Shown: positions 1-9,171 of the stretch, in pieces | Layout of the letters: each line of letters opens with the position of its first letter | Numbering within the stretch: the first letter of the stretch is position 1 | Source of the DNA: an uncultured Croceitalea sp. | GTDB taxonomy: Bacteria; Bacteroidota; Bacteroidia; Flavobacteriales; Flavobacteriaceae | Assembly (NCBI GenBank): GCA_947494805.1 | Contig: CANLWK010000001.1 | Coordinates: 372,001 to 436,000, forward strand | Length of the DNA: 64,000 nt | Reading direction: 5' to 3' | Notes under the pieces: generated by a model | What the model saw: only the letters and a program-made list of their open reading frames with translations | The model's database searches: none | What the model was told of the DNA's origin: nothing | Translations under genes and position numbers: made by a program

Positions 1-169
1 CATAGCAAAATTTGGCTTTAAAAAGTATCATAGTCTTTGACATAACTATGTGCTTTCGGTAGGTGTGGTTCATTTGAAGGTGGTAATTTACAATCTAAAC
101 GCGATTTACGGGATGAACTACATATTTTTTCGATGAAATGCACATAATTTTTTTAACTTTTCAATTTTT
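1..169. other. Window-edge segment upstream of yraN; no supported gene
   Basis: This AT-rich stretch has no convincing coding sequence. On the minus strand an ATG at 43-41 opens a frame that stays open to the window edge (14 codons), so a divergent gene may begin here, but too little is visible to name it. In related genomes I would expect a divergent gene next to yraN; that is general expectation, not something seen here. Confidence 0.3.
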
Positions 170-529
170 ATGGGAAAACACAACGAATTTGGGAAGCTTG
201 GGGAGGAAAAAGCAGCAGCTTTTTTACAAAACCAGGGATATACTGTTCAATATCGAAACTATCGCTACTTAAAAGGTGAAATTGATATTATTGCCCAAAA
301 AGAAAAAACACTTGCTATCGTTGAAGTAAAATCGCGAAGTTCTGATTACATAGAACCAGTGGCAGAAACCGTAAATCAGAAAAAAATAAACCTTTTGGTC
401 GCTACGGCGGACCATTTTGTACAACACAACGATCTAGATGTTGAGGTGCGCTTTGATATTATTACCGTGCTGAAAAAGGGAAGTGGCTATGAGATAGAAC
501 ATTTGGAAGGTGCTTTCCATCATTTTTAA
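170..529 (+). CDS. yraN: YraN/UPF0102 family endonuclease-like protein
   Basis: A 119-residue protein matching the short YraN (UPF0102) family, which has a restriction-endonuclease-like fold related to Holliday junction resolvases. The diagnostic pattern is visible: GxxGE near residues 8-12, then GEIDIIA around 36-42 and VEVKSR around 52-57, giving the E...D...ExK metal-binding core. The length is normal for the family. The ATG at 170 follows an AT-rich leader without a Shine-Dalgarno motif, as is usual in Bacteroidota. The biological substrate of the family is not established. The next gene has its own promoter starting 3 bp after this stop codon, so co-transcription is not required. Confidence 0.9.
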   Translation: MGKHNEFGKLGEEKAAAFLQNQGYTVQYRNYRYLKGEIDIIAQKEKTLAIVEVKSRSSDYIEPVAETVNQKKINLLVATADHFVQHNDLDVEVRFDIITVLKKGSGYEIEHLEGAFHHF

Positions 530-532
530 CGA

Positions 533-564
533 TTTGTGTTATTTATAACAATTAGTTATTTTTG
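533..564 (+). promoter_or_regulatory. Bacteroidota-type promoter for the ACT-like gene
   Basis: TTTG at 533-536 and TATTTTTG at 557-564 match the TTTG / TAnnTTTG consensus of the Bacteroidota primary sigma factor exactly, with a 20-bp spacer. The expected start of transcription is around 571, which leaves only about 10 nt before the ATG at 581. This short leader also argues against the GTG at 536 as translation start, because that would lie inside the promoter. Confidence 0.7.
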
Positions 565-580
565 TCTTCAAATCACCACC

Positions 581-1240
581 ATGAAGACCATTTCTGCCGT
601 TGTTGAGAACTACATTAAAAAGAAACCATTCTTGCAAAGTGCCTTGGCACAAGGAATTATCAACTTAACATCATTATCCAGAATTGTAAAACCTGAGATT
701 GAAGATGAGCTGGGCAAAGATGTGCGTAATGGAGCCATCGTCATGGCATTGAAACGACTTTCAGATGATTTAGAGTTTCGCGCCACCCATAAAATTGTAA
801 AGGTGTTGAAAAATATTGGCGAGATAACCGTAAGGTCGAGTCTTACCGACTATACCTTTTTATCTTCTGAAACCATATTATCAAATCAGGCAAAACTTTT
901 AGAAGAGGTCAATAAAAACCAAGATATTTTTTATACCTCGTCACGAGGGGTGAACGAAATTAACATAGTAGTTAGCAATACCTTGGACAAAACGGTTGAA
1001 ACATTGTTTGCCAACGAGCGTTGCACCCAAAAAGCCGAAAATTTGTCTTCGGTGACGGTAAAGTTGCCTGCCGAAAATGTATCGGTTCCGGGTATTTACT
1101 ACTTTATCTTTCAGCGCTTGGCATGGGAAGGCATTGTGTTGTACGAAGTGATTTCTACCACCAATGAATTCACCATTTTGGTCAATGATAACCAGGTTGA
1201 TGTTGCCTTTAAGACCATTAAAGACTTGAAGACCTTATAA
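581..1240 (+). CDS. ACT-domain-like conserved protein
   Basis: A 219-residue cytosolic protein. The C-terminal part (about residues 150-219) reads like an ACT-type regulatory fold: a strand with SSVTVKLP, a loop, a helix GIYYFIFQRLAWEGI, then strands TTNEFTILVND and a final helix. The N-terminal 140 residues are helical and contain no catalytic kinase motif, so although such proteins are sometimes labelled aspartate kinase, no enzyme activity is supported here. The start at 581 is chosen because the promoter ends at 564; a GTG at 536 in the same frame lies within it. Amino-acid sensing is a family-level inference. Confidence 0.75.
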   Translation: MKTISAVVENYIKKKPFLQSALAQGIINLTSLSRIVKPEIEDELGKDVRNGAIVMALKRLSDDLEFRATHKIVKVLKNIGEITVRSSLTDYTFLSSETILSNQAKLLEEVNKNQDIFYTSSRGVNEINIVVSNTLDKTVETLFANERCTQKAENLSSVTVKLPAENVSVPGIYYFIFQRLAWEGIVLYEVISTTNEFTILVNDNQVDVAFKTIKDLKTL

Positions 1241-1290
1241 TAAACTAAAGCGCGTTCTTTTTCGTTTTGGTAGTGTACGCCATTTGAATC

Positions 1291-3273
1291 ATGACGAAAA
1301 AAAGAATACTTTTTGGACTATTGGCCGTCTTTACGGTCTACTTACTATACTTGCTTTACATTTTTGTATTATCCCCCAAGACCAATTTGCAATCGATTTA
1401 TTTGATTCCGAATGATGCAGTTTTTGTCATTGAATCAGAAAAACCTGTCGAAAGTTGGGGACAGGTCAGCCAAAGTAAAGGTTGGCAACACCTGCAACAG
1501 AATGATTACTTCGCAGCGCTTACTGAGAATATACAAAAAGTAGATACCATTTTTAATGATAAGCGTCGCCTCTTTGAGTTTTTCGATGGTCGGTCGCTGT
1601 TCATTTCCATCCATATGATTTCTAAAAAAGAATATGGAATCTTCTATGTACTGGATTTAAAGCGTATCGCAAAACTAAAATTGCTCAAAACCTACCTGAA
1701 CACGTTATTGGATGAGGGCTATATTCTCAGCAAGCGAAATTACCATGATCACGAAATTTTAGAGGTTTATGACCGCACAAGTAAAGAGACCATGCATTTG
1801 GCCTTTGTTAAAAACCAGTTGATCGCCTCGTACACACATACGTTGGTCGAAGCCTCCATAGACCAGTACCAAGAACCCCAGCTGGGCCGTAATTTGAACT
1901 TTATTGAGGTGAACCAAAAAGTTGGGTATGAAGATCTGTTCCGTTTGTACGTGCAATATGATTTTTTAGATGAATACTATCGAAGGTTCTCAGGCACCCC
2001 CAGTGATTGGATAAATCGTGTAAGCCAGAATTTTTTGTTTTCAGGATTCAGTTTTGATTTGGACGCCAATAGCACGATTACAGCAAACGGTTACACCAAT
2101 ATCAGCTTTAAGAACGAGAACTATCTCGAGGCCCTTCAAAAATCAGGAAAATCAAAGCGGGCCATTGCGGCCATTGCGCCCAAACGCACGGCCTTGTACT
2201 TAAGCTACGGGTTTGACAGTTTTGCAGAGTTCTATCAAAATTTCGAAGCGGTGCAACGCGCCAATAATTCAGAACAATTTGAAAGTTATAAAGCGGGAAT
2301 CAAAAAAGTAGAGAAGTTTTTAAAAATCAATGTCAAAGAACATTTTGTAGACTGGATAGGTGACGAAATAGCACTGTTGCAAATCAAATCAGATATATCA
2401 AAAGGCAAGAACGATATTGCTTTGGTACTTAAAACCAACGACATTGATGACGCTAAGACCAATCTTGATTTTGTTTTGAAACAGATCAAAAAAAAGACAC
2501 CGGTTAAGTTTAAGGCCATACCTTATAAAGACCATGAAATCAACTTCTTGTCCATTAAGGGGTTCTTTAAACTATTGTTGGGCAGTCGATTTAAAGAGTT
2601 TGACAAGCCTTACTTCACTATTCTTGAAGATTACGTGGTTTTTAGCGATAACCCCAATACCTTAAAAACCATTATTACTGATTATACCAATAAAGAGACC
2701 TTGGTCACTTCTGATGATTTTATAGGTTTCAACAAACAATTTGACAAAGAATCAAGTTTGTTCATCTACAGTAATATTCCTGTATTGTATGACAAAATGT
2801 ACGCACTCGCGGATAGGACCACTAAAGCACAGCTGCTCAAGAACAAAGACTTTATTATCTGTTTTCCACAGGTGGGGCTGCAATTGACCCCTGAAGACAA
2901 TCTGTTTGAAAGCAAGTTGGTCGTGAACTATCAAGATGTGGAAGAAGTTAAAATCAATGCCCAGTTTCAGGAACAACCTGTGTCAAAGTCTAACAATCAA
3001 AATATAGCATCAGGTGAAATCTCGGAAGCAGTTTTTATACTCGCGCCCATTTATCCCACAGATTTGAATGCTAAATCGTTTGCAAGAAAATATGCTGATG
3101 GAAGCATTCGTTTTGAGGTTGATTTAAAAGATGGCTTAAAGCACGGACGATATACGTCGTACCATCCCAACGGCGAAAAGAAAATTACAGGGCGTTTCCG
3201 TGAGGATAAACAGGTCGGTATGTGGCGTTGTTTTGACACCATAGGAAAGTTGGTCACCAAAAAACGATTTTAA
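1291..3273 (+). CDS. Membrane-anchored DUF3352-like protein with MORN-type tail
   Basis: A 660-residue protein with one N-terminal membrane segment (about residues 5-27, LLAVFTVYLLYLLYIFVL) followed by a long extracytoplasmic part. The opening IPNDAVFVIESEKP resembles the start of DUF3352 proteins. The last ~55 residues hold two antitoxin/MORN-like repeats (GLKHGRYTSYHPNGEKKITG and a second GxF..DKQVGMW), as in the YwqK family. Function is unknown; the family is typically an exported protein of Bacteroidota. It ends 3 bp before the convergent AlkB stop codon. The combination with MORN repeats suggests surface or membrane contact, but that is inference. Confidence 0.7.
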   Translation: MTKKRILFGLLAVFTVYLLYLLYIFVLSPKTNLQSIYLIPNDAVFVIESEKPVESWGQVSQSKGWQHLQQNDYFAALTENIQKVDTIFNDKRRLFEFFDGRSLFISIHMISKKEYGIFYVLDLKRIAKLKLLKTYLNTLLDEGYILSKRNYHDHEILEVYDRTSKETMHLAFVKNQLIASYTHTLVEASIDQYQEPQLGRNLNFIEVNQKVGYEDLFRLYVQYDFLDEYYRRFSGTPSDWINRVSQNFLFSGFSFDLDANSTITANGYTNISFKNENYLEALQKSGKSKRAIAAIAPKRTALYLSYGFDSFAEFYQNFEAVQRANNSEQFESYKAGIKKVEKFLKINVKEHFVDWIGDEIALLQIKSDISKGKNDIALVLKTNDIDDAKTNLDFVLKQIKKKTPVKFKAIPYKDHEINFLSIKGFFKLLLGSRFKEFDKPYFTILEDYVVFSDNPNTLKTIITDYTNKETLVTSDDFIGFNKQFDKESSLFIYSNIPVLYDKMYALADRTTKAQLLKNKDFIICFPQVGLQLTPEDNLFESKLVVNYQDVEEVKINAQFQEQPVSKSNNQNIASGEISEAVFILAPIYPTDLNAKSFARKYADGSIRFEVDLKDGLKHGRYTSYHPNGEKKITGRFREDKQVGMWRCFDTIGKLVTKKRF

Positions 3274-3290
3274 GTTTAGTTAAACTTTTT
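3272..3290. terminator. Small bidirectional hairpin between convergent genes
   Basis: AAGTTT and AAACTT form a hairpin with a 4-nt loop followed by a T run on the plus strand. It overlaps both stop codons of the converging genes, so it could terminate either transcript. The stem is AT-rich and weak. Confidence 0.4.
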
Positions 3291-4319
3291 CAATTTTTTG
3301 TTCATTACCCAAAACCACATGGGTTGCATCACGGCCAGTAACATCATACCGGGATACCCAGTGGGCATTTGTGGGCTATTTTCATGTGACTTTAAGATTT
3401 GGTATTTTTTACTGCCATTATAATGATGGTCAGAGTGTCGCGATAAATTGAACAGCAAGGTGCGCCCAATGGGGTGGTCAGAATTCCACGAATGGTGGTG
3501 TCGAACCGCTTCGTAGCGGCCCTGTTCGTTTTTTTTGCGCAACAGTCCGTAGTGTTCAATATAATTTACGGTTTCCAACAAAATGATTCCGATAATGGCG
3601 GCACCAATAAACGCGATTAATACGGCGGTTCCAAACACGTAATAAATCAATACAATTAGAAGTATGTTTGCTATGGAGTAAACGACCATTCTGTTCTCAA
3701 AAGACCACCATGGTTTTTTGAGGTCCTTCAATCGCGTATTCTCCAATTGCCAGGCTTCAAGATAACTGCCAAAATGCGAACGTATCCAGTATGTAAATAG
3801 CAATTCGTTTTTACGGGCAGTGGCGGCGTCTTCGGGCGTGGCCACATTTCTGTGGTGACCTGCATTGTGATAGGGCAAAAAATGGGTATCCAATGAAGTG
3901 AGCAATAAGATTTCGCCCATCAATTGTTCCCAGCGTTGAAGGCGGTGTCCAAGTTCATGCCCCACATTGATGCCAACCACACCGCACATGAATCCCATGG
4001 CGGTTATGCGTCCGATATAGTCCATAGAACCGTAGGGCGTATCGCCAATGGTAAAAAAGAAGTACACCAAAAAACCAACTTGTAACGGAAGTGTGCCATA
4101 GAGTATGTAGTCGTACATCCGCTGATGTTTTTCATCATCAGCCATTTTTTTATCCATGTTTTCTCGGTCTGGTGGCAGTAGCAATTCTAACAAAGGAACC
4201 AATCCGAAGAAAACGATTAGTGGTAAAAATGTCCAGAGACCATTGTAGTTAAAAGCAATAAAGACAGTTACAGGAATGGTGTAGACAAATAAATATTTTA
4301 GACGATGTATCATTTTCAT
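3276..4319 (-). CDS. alkB: Alkane 1-monooxygenase (AlkB-type membrane di-iron hydroxylase)
   Basis: A 347-residue integral membrane protein of the AlkB/fatty-acid-desaturase superfamily, which hydroxylates terminal carbons of medium-chain alkanes using rubredoxin as electron donor. All histidine clusters are present: HELGH at 121-125, HNAGHH at 151-156 and SRHSDHH at 293-299, plus the EHYGL motif at 255-259 that separates alkane hydroxylases from desaturases. Hydrophobic segments lie near 8-50, 75-90, 105-120 and 212-250. The start codon overlaps the stop of the upstream TetR gene (ATGA), so the two are co-transcribed and probably translationally coupled. No rubredoxin gene is seen nearby, so electrons must come from elsewhere in the genome. 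Confidence 0.9.
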   Translation of the reverse strand: MKMIHRLKYLFVYTIPVTVFIAFNYNGLWTFLPLIVFFGLVPLLELLLPPDRENMDKKMADDEKHQRMYDYILYGTLPLQVGFLVYFFFTIGDTPYGSMDYIGRITAMGFMCGVVGINVGHELGHRLQRWEQLMGEILLLTSLDTHFLPYHNAGHHRNVATPEDAATARKNELLFTYWIRSHFGSYLEAWQLENTRLKDLKKPWWSFENRMVVYSIANILLIVLIYYVFGTAVLIAFIGAAIIGIILLETVNYIEHYGLLRKKNEQGRYEAVRHHHSWNSDHPIGRTLLFNLSRHSDHHYNGSKKYQILKSHENSPQMPTGYPGMMLLAVMQPMWFWVMNKKLKKFN

Positions 4320-4897
4320 TTTGAAATACCTTTAGTGATGATATTGATAAGGTTGTCAAAGTGGGCTTCCAATCGATCGTACTCGCCCTTTAGGTAAAAA
4401 TTGGGTTCTAAACCTTGCAAAAGCATGACCAGTACCTGACTGTAGACTAAATGGTCACCAGGCAGTTCAAGTTGCCCTTCTTCAGTACCACGGCCAATCA
4501 ATTGCATAATCTGTTGTACCTCCCACTGCACCATTTCTTCTTTGACAGTGTTGACAAAATCGTAGTGTTCATAAAAGTTGGGGCGCAAGGTTTCTTGGTA
4601 GTTGGGGGCATACCGCAAAACCTCCATACGTTTGAGCATATAATTTTTGAGTATGGCTCTGGAATCGGAAATAGCGTCGGCAAAAACCACGGTCAAAGCT
4701 GCTTTTAGCTGGTTGAGCTCCTCTAATACCACAGCTTCGAACAATAATTCTTTACTACCAAAATGGTAGTACAATGAACCCTTTGCTTTTTGTGCTTTTG
4801 CAGCGATGTCTTCCATGGCGGTTTTGTAAAAACCATACTTACTGAATGTGGCACTGGCTGCCTTAAGTAAATGTTGTTTGGGAGTAGTTTTTGACAT
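4316..4897 (-). CDS. TetR/AcrR family transcriptional regulator of alkB
   Basis: A 193-residue regulator with a clear TetR N-terminal helix-turn-helix (residues 5-50: TPKQHLLKAASATFSKYGF, then GSLYYHFGSKELLF). The C-terminal ligand domain is not specific enough to name an inducer. The gene is the first of a two-gene unit with alkB and overlaps it by 4 nt. An 8-bp inverted repeat directly upstream covers the probable -7 box, so autorepression together with alkB is likely. An alkane, fatty acid or aldehyde inducer would make sense but is not shown by the sequence. Confidence 0.9.
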   Translation of the reverse strand: MSKTTPKQHLLKAASATFSKYGFYKTAMEDIAAKAQKAKGSLYYHFGSKELLFEAVVLEELNQLKAALTVVFADAISDSRAILKNYMLKRMEVLRYAPNYQETLRPNFYEHYDFVNTVKEEMVQWEVQQIMQLIGRGTEEGQLELPGDHLVYSQVLVMLLQGLEPNFYLKGEYDRLEAHFDNLINIITKGISK

Positions 4898-4928
4898 TTT
4901 GACTAAAAATGAATAATAGTCAAATATA
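4898..4928 (-). promoter_or_regulatory. TetR operator overlapping the tetR-alkB promoter
   Basis: TTTGACTA (4898-4905) and TAGTCAAA (4917-4924) are perfect inverted repeats separated by 11 nt, directly against the tetR start codon. On the minus strand the right half overlaps TATATTTG (4928-4921), an exact TAnnTTTG -7 box. The transcript would start around 4914, between the half-sites. A -33 element at standard spacing is not obvious. The layout fits repression by the adjacent TetR protein. Confidence 0.65.
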
Positions 4929-5028
4929 TGAAATGTCGGCCAAATGCCGGGTCAAATCCCTTTAAATTCCTTGGGTATGGCTTATCTTGAGCGTAACATT
5001 GTCCATGTAATTTTTAAAATATGAAGCA

Positions 5029-5841
5029 ATGCAGCAACCAGAACTAGGATTAAAAATCACAGAACTCAGAAAACAAAAGGGACTCACTCAAGAAGAATTG
5101 GTCGACCAGTGCAACATCAATGTCAGAACCTTACAACGTATTGAAAGTGGCGATGTAAGCCCAAGAATCTATACAATAAAAACCATTTTATCGGCTTTAG
5201 ACTATGACTATGAGACCTTACAAGGGCAGGAATCGGCTATAAGAGTCGATACAATTGCCCCAATACCCAAGAATGAAATTAAATCAACGTTTAACCAATT
5301 GACCATAACCTGGATTGCGGGGGTATTGTTTTTGGTCGTGGCCTTGTTTGAGGGTATTGGTGATTATGTGCGCTTTGAAGACGATGAATTGATCTATGGC
5401 CAGTGGGGCCATGTGACGGTCAAGTTTTTGGCGTTGTTCTTGAATGTTCTATTGCTCTATGGATTTTTGATTTCAGGTAGGCTTTTAAAAAATTACCTAA
5501 TGAAAGTGACAACGATATTGTTGTTTGTTGCCTTGTGCGGTTTTTACGTTTATGATATTATTTCGGTATTCAACGCCTCATTGGAGATGGTCGTAGTGCT
5601 TTTGGCCGAATCTATCACCTTTGGAGCTTTAGGCGTTTTATTTGGTGTTGCCATCTTAAAGTCTAGAGATATTTTAGGAAATACTGGGCTGGCATCCGGA
5701 ATTTTAGAATTGCTATTGGCAGGCTGTTATTTGACCGTTGTCTTATCGCCAATGGCCTTGTTTTTATTCTTTCCTGTCGTGATACTTGAGGTCTTGGTAC
5801 TTTATAAAGTGTCCTCAAAAGTCAAAGATCAAATGCAATGA
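5029..5841 (+). CDS. XRE-family helix-turn-helix protein with membrane domain
   Basis: A 270-residue protein with an N-terminal XRE/Cro helix-turn-helix (residues 7-62; KITELRKQKGLTQEELVDQC and NVRTLQRIESGDVSPR) joined to a C-terminal part with about six hydrophobic segments (about residues 90-262). This is a common Bacteroidota architecture of membrane-tethered regulators whose signal is unknown. It is divergent from tetR-alkB and shares that intergenic region. The flavin reductase gene follows after 61 bp on the same strand. No cognate target can be named. Confidence 0.85.
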   Translation: MQQPELGLKITELRKQKGLTQEELVDQCNINVRTLQRIESGDVSPRIYTIKTILSALDYDYETLQGQESAIRVDTIAPIPKNEIKSTFNQLTITWIAGVLFLVVALFEGIGDYVRFEDDELIYGQWGHVTVKFLALFLNVLLLYGFLISGRLLKNYLMKVTTILLFVALCGFYVYDIISVFNASLEMVVVLLAESITFGALGVLFGVAILKSRDILGNTGLASGILELLLAGCYLTVVLSPMALFLFFPVVILEVLVLYKVSSKVKDQMQ

Positions 5842-5902
5842 GGTATTTACATATGGTCCAGCGCACAGAAAATCTCAATACCTTTACCGAAAACCGGGTG
5901 CT

Positions 5903-6517
5903 ATGGACAAAACGTTTTCTTATGATGATCTGATGCAATTGCCCAGCCGATATCGGGCAAACCTGATCAACAAAGTATCAGGATATAAAGCGGCCAACCT
6001 GATTGGAACCAAATCTAAAATTGGACAAGCCAACTTGGCGGTTTTTAATAGCGTAGTGCATATAGGGGCCAATCCTCCGTATTTGGGTTTTGTATTGCGA
6101 CCCGAGACGGTAGAGCGTCATACCTATGAAAACATAAAGGAAACAGGAGTTTATACCATCAATCAAATCACGACAAAAATTCATCAACAGGCCCATCAAA
6201 CGTCGGCCAAGTATGAACGTGATGTATCAGAGTTTGATGCGGTCGGCCTATCTACGTATTATAAAGGAGGTTTTCAAGCGCCTTTTGTTGCAGAAAGCCA
6301 TATCAAGATTGCATTGTCATTTGAAGAAGAGCATTTGGTCAAGTGCAACAACACACGATTGGTCGTGGGCAAAATAGAACATTTAATCGTACCCGAAGCT
6401 TCTATTTTTGAGGATGGCGATGTAGCTCTGGAAGATTTGGATACGGCAGCCGTGGCAGGGTTAAATAACTACTATAAAGTTGAAAAGTTGGGTAAGTATG
6501 AATATGCTAAACCTTAG
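5903..6517 (+). CDS. Flavin reductase family protein (FMN-binding split barrel)
   Basis: A 204-residue protein of the flavin reductase/DIM6-NTAB group. Visible signatures are the early NLINKVSGYKAANLIGT, then IGANPPYLGFVLRPE and the NxxxT-like HQTSAKY region, followed by GKIEHLIVPEA, where the strand before the C-terminus contacts flavin. Such proteins bind FMN and supply reduced flavin or act as oxidoreductases; the substrate is unknown. The start at 5903 (MDKTFSYDDL) is preferred: the longer frame from 5786 overlaps the XRE gene and its first 39 residues look random. Confidence 0.85.
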   Translation: MDKTFSYDDLMQLPSRYRANLINKVSGYKAANLIGTKSKIGQANLAVFNSVVHIGANPPYLGFVLRPETVERHTYENIKETGVYTINQITTKIHQQAHQTSAKYERDVSEFDAVGLSTYYKGGFQAPFVAESHIKIALSFEEEHLVKCNNTRLVVGKIEHLIVPEASIFEDGDVALEDLDTAAVAGLNNYYKVEKLGKYEYAKP

Positions 6518-6561
6518 CAATTGTAGAACGGTTACAGATGTAATGGGCACCAATTATTTAT

Positions 6562-7821
6562 ATGAAATCGATCAAAATAATAAATATGAAAATACCTGCT
6601 TATCAAGTACTTATCCTAGTGTTTTTTACTATATTATATTGTAATGAAGGCCTACTTGCACAAAACCTTGCACAAAAATCTTTGAACGATTTAGATGAGG
6701 CTTTAACTGAAATTAGCGCAACGGGTTTGATAAAGGGCTATGGTGTTGCTGTTGTTTCAAAAGATAGTATGCTGTTCACAAAAGGCTATGGCTTTTCAGA
6801 TGTCGAGAATAGTATTCCATATTCCGTAAGTTCTTTACAAAATATTGGTTCTGTTTCAAAAACCTTAATTGGCATTGCCCTTCTCAAAGCACAAGAATTG
6901 GGGAAATTAAAACTTGAAGACCCTATCAACAAACATCTTGATTTTGAAGTGGTGAACCCACATTATCCTGATGCCCCTATCCTTATTTGGCATCTAGCGA
7001 CCCATACAGGAACCATTAATGATACGGATCTTTATGATAAAAAGGCCTACTATGTCATTAATAAAGAGGATTTGGCGTTAAAATCACTGAAAAAGCAATC
7101 TGAAGACTTTCAAACTATAGCAACTAAGGTTTCGATGAAAACCTATCTCAAAAATTTTTTAGCGGCAGATGGACCTTGGTTTAAAAAGAAGAACTATCTG
7201 AAAAGCAAACCGGGCACGGCCTACGAATATAGTAATATAGGTGCGACACTTGCCGCACAAGTGTTGGAAGAAGCTACTGGCATCCCATATGACGCATTTA
7301 CGAGACAGTATATTTTGAAACCCCTTCAAATGAACGCCAGCGGATGGTCTTTTGATGAAATAGATAAAAGCAAACACTCAAAACTTTACAATGCGAAAGG
7401 TGAAGAGCTGCCGAAATACAGTTTAGTGACCTATCCTGATGGCGGGTTGATAACGAACCTTACCGATTTTGCTACATATCTGTCTGAGTTGCTCAAGGGA
7501 TACGAGAAAAAAGGAACCCTCTTGACCGAATTGAGCTATGCCACATTGTATGAAAAGCGCCTACCGCAAAAAACCAAGCCCCAAAAAGCCAGAAGCTATG
7601 ACGATGAATTTAATTCCGGAATTTTTATGGGGTATACCCCAGTGGGCTATTTAGGGCATAGCGGTTCAGACCCTGGTGTAGCAACTTTTATGTTCTTTGA
7701 CCCAGAGCTTTCGCTAGGTCATATTATCATGCTGAATACCTCTTTGAACCGAGATTCAATTGAAAAACAGTTTGTTCCAATTTTAAAGGCGGTTAAAACT
7801 GCTTTGTATATGTCAGAATAA
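6562..7821 (+). CDS. Secreted serine hydrolase, class C beta-lactamase fold
   Basis: A 419-residue protein with a signal peptide (hydrophobic run YQVLILVFFTILYCNEGLLA about residues 14-33). The class C/penicillin-binding fold shows SVSK at 97-100 (catalytic Ser and Lys), a YSN motif near residue 222, and HSGSDPG late in the protein replacing the KTG box. This composition is typical of D-aminopeptidase/esterase-like members more than true beta-lactamases. An alternative start lies at 6586 (MKIPAYQ), which gives a more ordinary signal peptide. The neighbouring surface protein is 43 bp downstream, so the two may share a transcript. Confidence 0.85.
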   Translation: MKSIKIINMKIPAYQVLILVFFTILYCNEGLLAQNLAQKSLNDLDEALTEISATGLIKGYGVAVVSKDSMLFTKGYGFSDVENSIPYSVSSLQNIGSVSKTLIGIALLKAQELGKLKLEDPINKHLDFEVVNPHYPDAPILIWHLATHTGTINDTDLYDKKAYYVINKEDLALKSLKKQSEDFQTIATKVSMKTYLKNFLAADGPWFKKKNYLKSKPGTAYEYSNIGATLAAQVLEEATGIPYDAFTRQYILKPLQMNASGWSFDEIDKSKHSKLYNAKGEELPKYSLVTYPDGGLITNLTDFATYLSELLKGYEKKGTLLTELSYATLYEKRLPQKTKPQKARSYDDEFNSGIFMGYTPVGYLGHSGSDPGVATFMFFDPELSLGHIIMLNTSLNRDSIEKQFVPILKAVKTALYMSE

Positions 7822-7864
7822 CATTTTCTTTGTAACAACATAAAGTGTATTTCGTCTCTGGTTT

Positions 7865-9076
7865 ATGATGAAAACGATCAGTGTTTACTTTTGTCTTCTT
7901 TTTCTCTTAGTCGGAAGGTTTGTCATTGGCCAGGAAGTTGTTACCGTGAAAGGTAAACTTTTGGATGATAAAAGCTCAGAACCCATCCCTTTTGCTTCGA
8001 TATATCTTAAGAACGAGGCATTGGGAACCACTTCTAATACTGAAGGCTATTTTGTGTTTCATATTCCGGTTGAAAACGAATCAGAATCAGTTGTTATTTC
8101 TGCAATGGGATATAGCAGTATTGAAAAGAAGCCCAGTTCATTTTCAAATAATGAACAAATCAGATTGATACCTCAAATAAATCAACTTGATGAGATACAG
8201 CTCAGCGCTTCTAAAGACAAGGTGCTTACCGCAAAGGATATTGTAAAAAGGGCTTATAAGTCAATTGATGAGAATTACCCCAGTGAACCCTATATTTTAG
8301 AAGGGTTTGTCCGCGACCTTCAGAAGGAAGATGATGCCTATGTTGAATATCTTGAATGTGCAGCAAAGTTCAAGTACCAAGGTACTCAGGTAAAACGTGG
8401 GCCAAGTATTGAACTACTCGGGGTACGAAACAACAGTATTGCAGAAAAACATCCTTGGAACAAAAACCAAGAGCGTAAAAACTCCCTGATAGATTTGGTT
8501 GAAGATGATTTTGTTCGATTTGACTATGGTCCTATACTGGGTAAGAAAGGGTGGAAATATGAAATTGAAAGTATACTCACATATGACAATAGATCCGTGT
8601 ACAAGATAAAAGGGGTAGAAAAACCATTTCAAACGGCAACACTGTACATAGATGCTGAAAGCTTCGCTTTTGTTCGTATGGAGCTGACCAGAAAAGCAAT
8701 TAATAATAGATCTTGGCGCAGACGCTTTACCAATGGAGCTTTACAGGTGTACTACAATGTAGTTTTTGAATACCGAGAGTACAAGGGAAAAATGTATTTG
8801 AAATATCAAAAAGAAGAAGACCATTGGCGAATTTTTAAGGGTTTGGAATCAAATAAGGTGTTGTTCGTCAAATACCCCAAAAAAGAACTGTTCATCAATA
8901 ACATCATTGTAGATGACGTTACCGACCATGCATTCTCAAGAAATATGGATATCGGTTCAAGTATAGAAAACCAAGCTGAAAATTTTGATGTTGCTTTTTG
9001 GGCCACATACAATATTCCACGGCGTACCGCTGAACAGAGCCAAGTATTGAGAGATTTACAAAAGATAAACGAGTAG
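7865..9076 (+). CDS. Secreted carboxypeptidase-regulatory-like domain protein
   Basis: A 403-residue exported protein. After a signal peptide ending near VIGQ (residue 23), residues 26-112 form a carboxypeptidase D regulatory-like beta-sandwich (VTVKGKLLDDKSSEPIPFAS, GTTSNTEGYFVF), the usual N-terminal module of Bacteroidota surface proteins. The rest has alternating beta-strand patterns with no recognised catalytic motif and no T9SS tail. ATG codons at 7865 and 7868 are both possible. A similarly built gene lies at 24243. Function is unknown; outer-membrane or periplasmic location is inferred. Confidence 0.7.
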   Translation: MMKTISVYFCLLFLLVGRFVIGQEVVTVKGKLLDDKSSEPIPFASIYLKNEALGTTSNTEGYFVFHIPVENESESVVISAMGYSSIEKKPSSFSNNEQIRLIPQINQLDEIQLSASKDKVLTAKDIVKRAYKSIDENYPSEPYILEGFVRDLQKEDDAYVEYLECAAKFKYQGTQVKRGPSIELLGVRNNSIAEKHPWNKNQERKNSLIDLVEDDFVRFDYGPILGKKGWKYEIESILTYDNRSVYKIKGVEKPFQTATLYIDAESFAFVRMELTRKAINNRSWRRRFTNGALQVYYNVVFEYREYKGKMYLKYQKEEDHWRIFKGLESNKVLFVKYPKKELFINNIIVDDVTDHAFSRNMDIGSSIENQAENFDVAFWATYNIPRRTAEQSQVLRDLQKINE

Positions 9077-9171
9077 TTGTTTACTCATGATTTTATCGAT
9101 GTCGCCTTCAATCTAGAGGTTGGTTCGCAAAATCAAGAATAAGTTTTAAGTCTCATTACGAACCGAAAGTA

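Noticed and set aside
5786-5902. Longer flavin reductase from 5786
   Set aside because: It would overlap the XRE gene by 56 nt and add 39 residues without family similarity.
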